Shown: one piece after another, positions 53,477-60,904 of the stretch
Position numbering within the stretch: position 1 is the first letter of the stretch
Layout: each line of letters starts with the position of its first letter
From: Streptomyces sp. 8L
GTDB lineage: Bacteria > Actinomycetota > Actinomycetes > Streptomycetales > Streptomycetaceae
Reading direction: 5' to 3'
Length of the DNA stretch: 64,000 nucleotides
NCBI RefSeq assembly: GCF_020176795.1
Contig: NZ_JAIUKE010000008.1
Location: 1-64,000, forward strand
Notes under the pieces: model-generated
Database searches by the model: none
The model's input: only the letters and a program-made list of their open reading frames with translations
Told to the model about the DNA's origin: nothing
Program-made: the position numbers and the translations under genes

Positions 53477-54121
53477 TCAACTCGTCTTCGGCCCGGGGCG
53501 TGAGCGCGCGGCGGGCAGTGCCGCATGGCCTGCGGCGACGCGGATTCCGTCGAACACCAGGGCCAGATGCCGTTCCCAGCCGGTGTACGAACGGCTGTCG
53601 ATGGACGCGGACATGCCGCACAGGATCATGCCGAGGTCGCTGACGGTGATGTCCGCGCGTGTCGTGCCCTCCGCCTGCGCCCGCGCCAGGGCCGTCCCGA
53701 GCGTGTCGAGGAAGTTCCGCAACGCGGTCTGGACGCCCGTGTGGTCGAGGTGGGTCGAACCGGCCATGGCCGCTCGCGCGCCGGCGTCACTCTCCAGCTG
53801 CCCGAGGGCCCGGCGCAGCGCCTCCTCCAACGCCGCCTGCCCGCCTGCCCGCTCGTCGGCCGCGCTTCGCGCCGCGAGCGCCATCGTGTCGAACTTGTCC
53901 GCGATCAGCTCCGCCGCGAGGGCGGCCTTGGTGGGAAAGTGCCGGTAGACCGTGCCGAGTCCCACGCCCGCGCGGGACGCGACCTCGTCCATCTGCGTGT
54001 CGAGCCCGCGCTCGGCGAAGATCTCCCGCGCCGCCGTGAGTACGCGTTCCCGGTTCCGCCGGGCGTCCGAGCGGGTGGGGACCGCGCCGTTCCCCGGGCG
54101 CGCCGTTCGGTCAGCAGACAT
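53477..54121 (-). CDS. TetR family transcriptional regulator
   Basis: The 214-residue protein has a typical TetR N-terminal DNA-binding domain: RERVLTAAREIFAERGLD, then the recognition helix region RAGVGLGTVYRHFPTKAAL. A helical ligand-binding domain follows. It is divergent from the cupin gene with 88 nt between the start codons. That gap contains a promoter and a palindrome that fits a TetR operator, so it likely represses the cupin gene. The ligand is unknown. It is convergent with the giant effector gene and probably unrelated to it. Confidence 0.92.
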   Translation of the reverse strand: MSADRTARPGNGAVPTRSDARRNRERVLTAAREIFAERGLDTQMDEVASRAGVGLGTVYRHFPTKAALAAELIADKFDTMALAARSAADERAGGQAALEEALRRALGQLESDAGARAAMAGSTHLDHTGVQTALRNFLDTLGTALARAQAEGTTRADITVSDLGMILCGMSASIDSRSYTGWERHLALVFDGIRVAAGHAALPAARSRPGPKTS

Positions 54122-54122
54122 G

Positions 54123-54151
54123 TTGACACCCTATCCGGCCGTGTCTAGCCT
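54123..54151 (+). promoter_or_regulatory. Promoter of the cupin gene
   Basis: TTGACA at 54123-54128 and TAGCCT at 54146-54151 with a 17-nt spacer form a near-consensus vegetative promoter reading toward the cupin gene. Transcription would start near 54158, inside the palindrome. Confidence 0.62.
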
Positions 54152-54155
54152 GAAA

Positions 54156-54177
54156 CGGAATCGGATGTCCGCTTCCG
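54156..54177. promoter_or_regulatory. Probable TetR operator
   Basis: A 22-bp imperfect palindrome with half sites CGGAA and TTCCG and inner GGA/TCC; 18 of 22 positions are symmetric. It covers the predicted transcription start of the cupin gene, an ideal place for repression by the divergent TetR protein. Confidence 0.65.
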
Positions 54178-54209
54178 AAAACTGTCCGCTGCCAGAATCG
54201 AGGACGACC

Positions 54210-54767
54210 ATGCCGGTCCCATCCGTCTCAGATCTCATCGTTCGCGCGGACCGGGTGCCCAGTGTGTGGGCCTGGGGCGGGCGCTGGAGCCCCCTTGTCT
54301 CCTCCGACGACTCCGGGGGCGGCTACTCGGTCCTGGAGCAGACCATGCCGGAGCAGGCCGGCCCCCCGCCGCACGTGCACGAACACAACGACGAGGTCTT
54401 CTACATCCTCGACGGAGAAGTCCGCCTGCAGATCGGTGACGAGACCGCGGTCGGGACGGCCGGGGACCTCGTCAGGATTCCACGCGGTGTGCCGCACGGG
54501 TTCGCCGTGAAAAGCCGGACCGCCCGCTTCTTGAACCTCTACGTCCCCGGCGCCCTCGACGTGGTCATCTCCATGCTGGGCACCCCCGCCACCGGTGACG
54601 GCCTGCCGCCGGAGGGCTCCCAACAGCCGCCGGACGCCGAGCGGGTCGCCGAGCTCGGGAGGCGGCTGGAGGAGCTGGCGGCCCAGCGGTGGACGGGGCA
54701 ACCGGACCTGCTCGCGGGATTCAGGACCGGCTCGGACGAGGGCACCGTGAGCGGCCCCACCGGTTGA
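54210..54767 (+). CDS. Cupin domain protein
   Basis: The 185-residue protein has both cupin motifs: GPPPHVHEHNDEVFYILDG (motif 1, with His-His-Glu metal ligands) and GDLVRIPRGVPHGF (motif 2 histidine). The layout is like single-domain quercetinase-type cupins; the substrate is not decidable. The ATG at 54210 is chosen because GAGGA at 54200-54204 fits it; an in-frame ATG at 54165 lies inside the palindrome and has no site. It is divergent from and probably controlled by the TetR gene. Confidence 0.82.
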   Translation: MPVPSVSDLIVRADRVPSVWAWGGRWSPLVSSDDSGGGYSVLEQTMPEQAGPPPHVHEHNDEVFYILDGEVRLQIGDETAVGTAGDLVRIPRGVPHGFAVKSRTARFLNLYVPGALDVVISMLGTPATGDGLPPEGSQQPPDAERVAELGRRLEELAAQRWTGQPDLLAGFRTGSDEGTVSGPTG

Positions 54768-54852
54768 ACCGGGACGTGTCCTGGCCCCGTCGGGTCCGGT
54801 CCGGTGCCGCGAGACCCCGCGTCCCGCCGGCGCCCGCGGCCTCGCCCCACCG

Positions 54853-55218
54853 TCACGTCCCGTGTGTCGTGCGCTTGCCGCGCCCGCCCGGCCGGGGGCT
54901 CTGGACGCGTGCTTCCTGCCCCTCCGTCCGGGAGCCGTCAACGATGTGCTGCAACGCCGTGACCTGGCGCTCCAGGGCTTCGCGGCCCGTGGCGGTGAGG
55001 TTGAGCCATGTACGGGGGCGCTTGCCCACGTAGCCCTTCTCCACTTCGACGTATCCGTGCGAGCCCAGCGTGGTGACCTGTTTGGACAGCGCGGACGCCG
55101 ACAGCCCCGCGGCCTCGCGCACCCAGCCGAACTCCGCCCACTCCGTGCCGACGAGCAGTGACACGATCGACAGGCGGGTCGGGTCCAGCAGTACCGGGTC
55201 GAAGTCAGGACGATCCAT
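54853..55218 (-). CDS. Winged-helix transcriptional regulator (MarR/ArsR-like)
   Basis: The 121-residue protein has an ArsR/MarR-type winged helix: DPTRLSIVSLLVG, the recognition helix LSASALSKQVTTLGSHGYV, then a wing with a Lys/Arg-rich tip (KGYVGKRPRTWLNLT). A basic tail follows. Its start lies 14 nt inside the end of the upstream membrane-protein gene, so the two are one translationally coupled operon. A perfect palindrome at the operon promoter is the likely binding site, making it an autoregulator. No ligand-binding cysteines are seen, so the signal is unknown. Confidence 0.85.
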   Translation of the reverse strand: MDRPDFDPVLLDPTRLSIVSLLVGTEWAEFGWVREAAGLSASALSKQVTTLGSHGYVEVEKGYVGKRPRTWLNLTATGREALERQVTALQHIVDGSRTEGQEARVQSPRPGGRGKRTTHGT

Positions 55219-55723
55219 CGAGCGCCCCGGATCGTCCGTGCTCCGCGCCTGCGGCGAGAGAGGCCAGAGCGCTCTGGAGACGGTCCCCGAAGAGGATCAG
55301 GACCGCGCCCAGTACGGCGCCGGCGATCGTCCGCGCGTACGGGAAGGGCAGGCTGGAGTGCGGCAGGAAGGCGGCGACGATGCCGAGGGCCATCACCGTC
55401 AGGATGACCACCCTGCTCCACAGCGCGAACCGCGGCGAGACCGCGTCCCGCCGCACCCTGGTCCGCCGCCCCAGCACGGCGGACCCGCGCCTGCTGCGCA
55501 GCAGCACCGCGTAGAGAACGACGACGGCGGTGAAGACGATGTTCACCACGGACTCGACGCCCTGTCCGAAGAAGTCGGGCGCCGCGAGCAGAGCGAAAAC
55601 GGCGACACCGAAGAGGATCGCCACCCAGCGCGAATCCCGCGCGGAGCCGAGTGACTCCTCCCGCCGCCGCTGGACGTCCTGGAGGGCGCGGGCTGCCTCG
55701 GTGGGTGTGGGGTTTCGGGTCAT
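55205..55723 (-). CDS. Small integral membrane protein
   Basis: The 172-residue protein has a charged N terminus, then about four hydrophobic helices in two pairs (WVAILFGVAVFALLAAP, VVNIVFTAVVVLYAVLL, VVILTVMALGIVAAFL, TIAGAVLGAVLILFG) separated by a basic loop. I recognise no family. AAGGAGG at 55735-55729 is a strong ribosome site before the ATG at 55723. It is followed by an overlapping winged-helix regulator gene, a common pairing in Streptomyces where the regulator senses or controls the membrane protein. Confidence 0.8.
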   Translation of the reverse strand: MTRNPTPTEAARALQDVQRRREESLGSARDSRWVAILFGVAVFALLAAPDFFGQGVESVVNIVFTAVVVLYAVLLRSRRGSAVLGRRTRVRRDAVSPRFALWSRVVILTVMALGIVAAFLPHSSLPFPYARTIAGAVLGAVLILFGDRLQSALASLAAGAEHGRSGALDGSS

Positions 55724-55757
55724 GATGGCCTCCTTGGGGTTGCTCGGTCAGAACTTG

Positions 55758-55772
55758 TTTCCTTCAAGGAAA
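55758..55772. promoter_or_regulatory. Perfect palindrome, probable operator
   Basis: TTTCCTTCAAGGAAA is a perfect inverted repeat (7+1+7). It overlaps the -10 box and start point of the minus-strand promoter of the membrane-protein/winged-helix operon. A further TTTCC half site follows at 55777-55781. Confidence 0.65.
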
Positions 55773-55798
55773 GTAGTTTCCTGGAGAGGGGCTGTCAA
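55770..55798 (-). promoter_or_regulatory. Promoter of the membrane-protein/winged-helix operon
   Basis: On the minus strand TTGACA (55798-55793) and TACTTT (55775-55770) are separated by 17 nt. Transcription would start near 55763, about 40 nt before the start codon. Confidence 0.62.
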
Positions 55799-55799
55799 A

Positions 55800-56430
55800 C
55801 GGTGGAGAACGGCGCGCGATGCTCGCCGAACAGTGGACGGGCGCGGGCCGCCCGGCGCGCGGTGCGGGCCGCCCACGTACCGCGGCACCGGCGACGCCCT
55901 GGCCCCCGCACGGCCCCAAGCCATCGCTCCACAAGGGGTATTGACGCGTCAACGGCACGTATCGCGTCTCGGTCCCAGGACTCTCCAGGGCCCTCACGAC
56001 ATCAGGCGGTGGCCAGGGCCACGGCCCTCGGCACGTGCACTGCCCGCTGCCCGCCAGGGGTGTCCTGTGACGTGGTGGATGGCCATGGCGTCACGAACAC
56101 CGCACCCCGCGACCACGCCGACGCGGCCGTCCCGGCTGCCCGGCGTGCGCTTCCACGTGCTTCGACATCATGAACTCACGTGCTGACGTCGCCCATCCGC
56201 CTTTTTGCCCGTACGTACCAGGAAACGATGTGCGCACGGACCAATCGCCCACCGTACGCACGGCCTGCCGCCCGGCGAGACCGTGTCTTCGGTACGGTGC
56301 GTGGGCAATGACGTGGCGACAGGCCCAGTGTGACGGTGGTATCCGGACAGTGTGAATCGACGGTGCCCCCGCACGGTCAGGAGGCCGGGGGAGGCGCCGC
56401 ACACACTGATGGGGAAGAAGTGTCCGCGAG
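55800..56430. other. Non-coding interval with inverted and direct repeats
   Basis: No gene with good codon pattern is seen on either strand. An inverted repeat GTGCGCACGG (56230-56239) and CCGTACGCAC (56252-56261), 9 of 10 paired, may be an operator or hairpin. A direct repeat CAGTGTGA at 56326-56333 and 56348-56355 (22 bp apart) lies about 80-100 nt before the flavoenzyme start. Confidence 0.5.
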
Positions 56431-57612
56431 ATGAACGGCTTCGTGAGGCAGTACGGCGCGGCGAACGGCGCGGACCTGCCCGGGATCGCGGCGTCGCTGG
56501 CCGAAGACCTGCGCGCGCGTGCGCCCGAGGCCTCCGCCGTCGGCACGCTGCCGGAAGAGGTCGTGGGATCGCTTGAGTCGGCGGGCATGTTCCGGCTGGG
56601 GCTGCCGAGGGGCCTCGGCGGCTTCGAGGCGGACCCCGTCACACTGATTCACACGGCTGAGACACTCGCCCACGCGGACGGGTCCGCGGCCTGGGCGGCC
56701 ATGATCGGCAACAGTTCGATGTTCTTCGCCTGGCTCGACCAGGATGTCGCGGGTCGTCTGCTCGAAGACCGGCCCGGCCGGCCGGTCTCCGCCGTGTTCG
56801 CGCCTTCCGGGCAGGGCGTCGAGGTGGACGGGGGATACCGCGTATCGGGACGCTGGTCCTATGCCAGTGGCGCACCGCACGCGACGATGATCGCAGTGGG
56901 TTTCGTCGTCACGGGGCCGGACGGTGCGCCCCGGGTCGCCGAAGGGCGGCCGGTGACGCGCTGGGCGGTCCTCGACGCAGCCGATATCCATGTCGAGCCG
57001 ACCTGGAAGGACGCGGCCGGGCTGCGCGGGTCCGGGAGCCACGATGTGGTGGTGCGGGACGCGTTCGTCCCCGCGGAGCGGACGTTGATGCCGTACTCCG
57101 AGCCACCGCGGGCCGAGGGGGCGCTGTACCGGATGCCCTTCTTCACGGCGGTCCGTTCGCTGCTCGTGGGTATTCCTCTGGGAGTGGCTCGTCACGCGTT
57201 GGACGAGCTGACCGGGCTGATCCGGCACAAGTCCCGTGACGGGGCTGCCCTGATCCAGGACCAGGACGTGCAGATCCGGCTCGCGGAGGCCGAGGGCGCC
57301 TTGCGCGCCGGCCGCAGCTTCGTCATCGAGGCGACCGAAGCGATGTGGGCGGTTGTGCGGTCGGGTGAAGCGGTGTCCGTGGCGTCGCGCGCGGACTGGA
57401 CCCTCGCGGCCCAGTCCGCGATGCGCGGAGCCGTCCAGGCGGTCAATGTGGCTTTCGAGATCGCGGGGGCGTCCGCCTCTCTCGCCGACGACCCGATTCA
57501 GCGGTGCTGGCGTGATGTGAACGTCACCGCACAGCACTTCGCCTTCGCGCGAGGCCGGTCGCGGGGCGCCGGGCAGGCACTGCTCGGCCTGGACGTCGAC
57601 GTATTCGTCTGA
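56431..57612 (+). CDS. Acyl-CoA dehydrogenase-like flavoenzyme (HsaA/DszC-type monooxygenase family)
   Basis: The 393-residue protein has the acyl-CoA dehydrogenase fold: an N-terminal helical domain (LPEEVVGSLESAGMFRL), a beta domain with YRVSGRWSYASGAPHATM, and a C-terminal helical domain ending with RCWRDVNVTAQHFAF. That ending and the GRWSYASG block are typical of two-component flavin-dependent monooxygenases (HsaA, HpaB-like group D) rather than true dehydrogenases, which carry a catalytic glutamate elsewhere. It would use reduced flavin supplied by a reductase; none is encoded next to it. The ATG at 56431 has only a weak GGGGAAGAAG site 10 nt upstream. Confidence 0.8.
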   Translation: MNGFVRQYGAANGADLPGIAASLAEDLRARAPEASAVGTLPEEVVGSLESAGMFRLGLPRGLGGFEADPVTLIHTAETLAHADGSAAWAAMIGNSSMFFAWLDQDVAGRLLEDRPGRPVSAVFAPSGQGVEVDGGYRVSGRWSYASGAPHATMIAVGFVVTGPDGAPRVAEGRPVTRWAVLDAADIHVEPTWKDAAGLRGSGSHDVVVRDAFVPAERTLMPYSEPPRAEGALYRMPFFTAVRSLLVGIPLGVARHALDELTGLIRHKSRDGAALIQDQDVQIRLAEAEGALRAGRSFVIEATEAMWAVVRSGEAVSVASRADWTLAAQSAMRGAVQAVNVAFEIAGASASLADDPIQRCWRDVNVTAQHFAFARGRSRGAGQALLGLDVDVFV

Positions 57613-57689
57613 GGTGGATCGGTCTCTCGTGCGCGAGGGCGAATCACCGTCCGATACGAGGTCCGCCCGGCCGGTCGCGGCCCGCTGTC

Positions 57690-57845
57690 GCCGGCGACGA
57701 ACAGGAACGCGGCAAGGGGCGCCCCGTAGAAGCCCAGACCTTCCGCGTCGCAGGCCGCGCGAGCCGCGCGGTCGTCGGGGCCGTGGTGCCAGGCGGCTCG
57801 CGGTACCCCGATGGGGCTGGTGATCAGTTTGACGCGTGTGCGCGG
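57690..57845 (-). pseudogene. Nitroreductase-like remnant
   Basis: Reading the minus strand from about 57840 gives about 50 residues with good codon pattern: KLITSPIGVPRAAWHHG, then DDRAARAACDAEGLGFYGAP and LAAFLFVAGDSG. The R...GFYGAP...FLFV pattern resembles a fragment of the nitroreductase fold. It has no start codon of its own, begins next to the RpiR stop, and degenerates toward 57690. It is best read as a gene fragment left by a deletion. Confidence 0.38.
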
Positions 57846-57849
57846 GCGC

Positions 57850-58701
57850 CTATTCGCCGACGAAGATCTTCAGATCCGCGTACGAGGAGTCGATGCGCCG
57901 CATCGACTCCTCCGCCCGGCCGCGGTCGGCGCGTGCGGTCAGCGCGATGATCGCTTCGACGACGGCGAAGGCCGTGGCGAGGGACGTGCGTGGCGTCGGG
58001 CTCTCGGAGGGCACGATGAGCGTGTGGCAGGCGGACTCCGTCAGCGGTGAGACCTCGGTGTCGGTGAAAGCGATCACGGGCACGCCGGCGCGACGGGCGG
58101 CCGCGGCGAGGTCCGTGGTGACGCGGTAGTAGCGATGGAAGTCGATCGCGACGACGGCGTCGTCGGGGCCGAGCAGGCCGAGCTGCTGCCCGGCCGAGAC
58201 GGGGTCGGCCGGCTGGTCGGCGGCGATGCCGAGCAGGCGCAGCGACGAACTCAGGTGCGCGGCGACGGGGCCGGCCATTCCGAGGCCCAGGACGAGCGTG
58301 CGCCGTGCCCCGGACAGTCTGGCCGCGACCTCGGCCAGTGTCTCAGGCGAGGTGATGCGCGTGAGCTGCTCCAGGTTGCGGCGGGCCTGTGCAAGGACGG
58401 CGGTGACCGTTGCGGCCGCCGTGCCGGCGTCCTCGTCCATTTCCTGCAAGAAGCGTGAGCACTGGGAGAGCGTCGAGCGCAGCGAGCGCTGCAGGTGGGG
58501 GTAGCCCTCGAAGCCGAGCCGCTGGGCCAGGCGCACCACGGTCGCGGTGTGCACGCCGGCCTTCTCCGCCAGATCCGAGGCCGGCAGATAGGCGAGGGCG
58601 TCCAGACTTTCCAGCATGACCCGGGCGGCCTGGCGCTGCGCCTTGCCGAGCGAGGGGGCCAGGGCGGTCAGCCGGACGCGCAGTTCGTCGGGTTCGCTCA
58701 T
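57850..58701 (-). CDS. RpiR/MurR family transcriptional regulator
   Basis: The 283-residue protein has an N-terminal HTH_6 domain (PASDLAEKAGVHTATVVRLAQRLGF) and a C-terminal SIS domain (about residues 125-250) with GLGMAGPVAAHLSSSLRLLG and FTDTEVSPLTESACHTL. SIS domains of this family bind phosphosugars or related ligands. It is divergent from hyuA, and palindromes in the shared 169-bp gap suggest it controls the hyu operon and itself. A GAGGAA sequence lies upstream of its ATG. Confidence 0.9.
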   Translation of the reverse strand: MSEPDELRVRLTALAPSLGKAQRQAARVMLESLDALAYLPASDLAEKAGVHTATVVRLAQRLGFEGYPHLQRSLRSTLSQCSRFLQEMDEDAGTAAATVTAVLAQARRNLEQLTRITSPETLAEVAARLSGARRTLVLGLGMAGPVAAHLSSSLRLLGIAADQPADPVSAGQQLGLLGPDDAVVAIDFHRYYRVTTDLAAAARRAGVPVIAFTDTEVSPLTESACHTLIVPSESPTPRTSLATAFAVVEAIIALTARADRGRAEESMRRIDSSYADLKIFVGE

Positions 58702-58759
58702 GGGTTCCTCCGGTTGTCCTCGTCGTCTCCCTCAGAGAGTGCCGTAGGGCTGCAATGAA

Positions 58760-58775
58760 TGCAATCAATATTGCA
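58760..58775. promoter_or_regulatory. Inverted repeat TGCAAT...ATTGCA
   Basis: TGCAAT (58760-58765) and ATTGCA (58770-58775) flank a 4-nt spacer; an extra TGCAAT lies at 58751. It is in the AT-rich gap between rpiR and hyuA, just upstream of the hyuA promoter. Confidence 0.5.
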
Positions 58776-58789
58776 GGAAATTTATTTCC
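58776..58789. promoter_or_regulatory. Palindrome GGAAAT-TT-ATTTCC, probable RpiR operator
   Basis: GGAAAT and ATTTCC are perfect inverted halves around TT. The GAAAT/ATTTC pattern agrees with operators described for RpiR-type regulators. It abuts the other inverted repeat and the predicted hyuA -35 box. Confidence 0.58.
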
Positions 58790-58799
58790 GCGAGATTGC

Positions 58800-58829
58800 T
58801 TGCATGCATTCGTTTTCGCTGGCTAATGT
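58800..58829 (+). promoter_or_regulatory. Possible promoter of the hyu operon
   Basis: TTGCAT (58800-58805) and TAATGT (58824-58829) with an 18-nt spacer. The leader to the hyuA ATG would be about 35 nt. The boxes are imperfect, in keeping with a regulated promoter. Confidence 0.42.
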
Positions 58830-58870
58830 CGCTGACCGTCAACGTCAAGAACACGGCGGAGGAGAAGCGG

Positions 58871-60904
58871 ATGGCGTGGAGGATCGGGGTCGACACCGGG
58901 GGCACGTTCACGGATGTCGCGCTGGTGGACGAGCGGCGCGGGCTGGTCGCACTCCGCAAGGTCCCGTCCAGCAAGGAGGACCCTTCGCGGGCCATCCTGA
59001 CCGGCGTCCTGGGCCTGCTGGCCGACCACGGCGTGCCGCGCGAGCAGGTGAGCCGCTTCAACCACGGCACCACCGTGGCCGTCAACGCGGTGCTGGAGGG
59101 GACCGCCGCACGGGCCGGGCTGCTCACCACTTCCGGGTTCCGGGATGTGCTGGAGCTGGCCCGGCAGCGCCGCCCGCATCTGTACGACATGTCCGTGCGC
59201 AAGCCGCGGCCCGTGGTGCCGCGCGAACTGCGCCTTGAGGTCGGCGGCAGGCTCGACGCCGCCGGCACCGAGGTCTCGCCCGTCGACGGAGCGGAGCTCG
59301 ACGAGGCGATCGCCGCCCTGCGCGACGCGGACGTCGACGCGGTGGCGGTGTGTCTGCTGCACTCCTACGCCGACCCGACACACGAGGAGCAGGTCCGCGA
59401 AAGGCTCAGGAAGGCCCTGCCTGACGTCCCCGTCTCGGTGTCGAGCGAGGTGCACCCCGAGTACCGGGAGTACGAGCGGTTCAGTACCACGGCGGTCAAC
59501 GCCTCCCTCGTGCCGGTGATGCGGCGCTACCTCGGCCGGCTCTCCGACGGCGTCGCGCAGGCGGGCATCACCCCGCCCGTACGCGTGGTGCAGTCCAACG
59601 GCGGTCTCGCCTCCACGGCGACGGCCGGCGACCTCCCGGTCTCCACCCTGTTCTCAGGGCCGAGCGCCGGAGTGCTCGGCGCGGTCCGGCTCGCCGCGGA
59701 GGCGGGGGTGCGGGACATCATCACCTTCGACATGGGCGGCACCAGCACGGACGTGTGCCTGGTCCGCGACGGGCGTATCCCGGTCGTGCACGAGCGGGAG
59801 ATGGACGGCCGCCCGATCATGGGCGCGATGGTCGACGTCGTCTCCGTCGGCTCCGGGGGCGGCTCCATCGCCTGGGTGGACGACGGCGGTCTGCTGAAGG
59901 TGGGGCCGAGGAGCGCCGGCGCGGTTCCCGGCCCGGTGGCCTACGGCCGCGGCGGCACCCGCCCCACCGTGAGCGACGCCGACTGCGTGCTCGGTCTCCT
60001 GCACCCGGACGCCCCGCTGGCGGGCACTCTGCGCGTCGATACCCCGGCGGCCGCGCGGGCGCTCGAATCGGAGGTCGGGAACAGGCTCGGCCTCGACGCC
60101 GTGGCGGCGGCGGACGGGGTGCTGCGCGTCCTGCGGGCCGACCTCGTGGGCGCCGTACGCGCGGTCTCCGTGGCCCGCGGCACCGATCCGCGCGACTTCA
60201 CCCTCGTGCCCTATGGGGGCGCCGGGCCCCTGCACGCCTCCGCGCTCGCCCGCGAACTCGGCATCCGCCGGGTGCTCGTACCGCCGGCTCCCGGCATCCT
60301 GTGCGCGTACGGGGCCCTGAGTGCCGACGTGCGGGGCGACTTCGGGGCCACCTGCGTGGCGGACGCGACCGAGGACGGGCTCACGGAGGTCGTCGCCGCC
60401 TTCCGGCGCCTGGAGGAGCGGGCCGCTCAGTGGTCGCGTACCGAATCGGTCGGCGACGCGGTCGTCCTCGAACGGCGCGTCGAGCTGCACTACGCCAACC
60501 AGAGCCACGCGCTCCCGGTACCGCTGGCCGGCGAGCCGAGCGCCCGGGCGCTCCAGCGGGCGGTTGCCGACTTCCACCACATCTACGAGCAGCGCTACGG
60601 CTACGCGCTGCCCGGCGAGCCGGTGCGGGTCGTCGCGGTCCGCCTCACGGCGACCGCCCCGGCCGAGCGGTCCTGGTCCTCAGAACGCGTCCCGGAGGGC
60701 GATCCGGCCCCGGCCGTACGGCAGGTCTTCGTCGACGGCGCCTGGCGGCAGGCCGAGGTCTACCGCCGCGAGGCGCTGCCCGCCGGATGGAGCTGCCAGG
60801 GCCCGGCGGTCGTGGGCCAGTTGGACGCCACCACGGTCGTCCTCCCCGGACAGCGGGCCCGGATCGACGAGTTCTCCAACCTGATCATCGAGGAGGCACG
60901 ATGA
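58871..60904 (+). CDS. hyuA: Hydantoinase/oxoprolinase subunit A
   Basis: The 677-residue protein has the hydantoinase A layout: an N-terminal domain with VDTGGTFTDVAL (residues 7-18, ATP phosphate-binding loop of the ASKHA fold), a central domain with FDMGGTSTDVCLV and GSGGGSIAW, and a C-terminal beta domain with ELHYANQ. HyuA works with HyuB in ATP-dependent opening of hydantoin or 5-oxoproline rings; related pairs are carboxylases, so the substrate is open. The ATG at 58871 is chosen over 58796 because GGAGGAG at 58858-58864 lies 6 nt before it. It overlaps hyuB by ATGA. Confidence 0.9.
   Translation: MAWRIGVDTGGTFTDVALVDERRGLVALRKVPSSKEDPSRAILTGVLGLLADHGVPREQVSRFNHGTTVAVNAVLEGTAARAGLLTTSGFRDVLELARQRRPHLYDMSVRKPRPVVPRELRLEVGGRLDAAGTEVSPVDGAELDEAIAALRDADVDAVAVCLLHSYADPTHEEQVRERLRKALPDVPVSVSSEVHPEYREYERFSTTAVNASLVPVMRRYLGRLSDGVAQAGITPPVRVVQSNGGLASTATAGDLPVSTLFSGPSAGVLGAVRLAAEAGVRDIITFDMGGTSTDVCLVRDGRIPVVHEREMDGRPIMGAMVDVVSVGSGGGSIAWVDDGGLLKVGPRSAGAVPGPVAYGRGGTRPTVSDADCVLGLLHPDAPLAGTLRVDTPAAARALESEVGNRLGLDAVAAADGVLRVLRADLVGAVRAVSVARGTDPRDFTLVPYGGAGPLHASALARELGIRRVLVPPAPGILCAYGALSADVRGDFGATCVADATEDGLTEVVAAFRRLEERAAQWSRTESVGDAVVLERRVELHYANQSHALPVPLAGEPSARALQRAVADFHHIYEQRYGYALPGEPVRVVAVRLTATAPAERSWSSERVPEGDPAPAVRQVFVDGAWRQAEVYRREALPAGWSCQGPAVVGQLDATTVVLPGQRARIDEFSNLIIEEAR

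Noticed and set aside
54771..54861. Inverted repeat GGGACGTG/CACGTCCC between convergent cupin and winged-helix genes
   Set aside because: The arms are 75 nt apart and one lies inside coding sequence, so it is a poor terminator and likely chance.
55802..56173. 123-codon ORF in the non-coding interval
   Set aside because: Codon pattern is random, sequence is Arg/Ser/Pro-rich without family features, no ribosome site.
57614..57823. 69-codon ORF after the flavoenzyme
   Set aside because: Arg-rich shadow; the opposite strand has the better protein-like signal (nitroreductase remnant).
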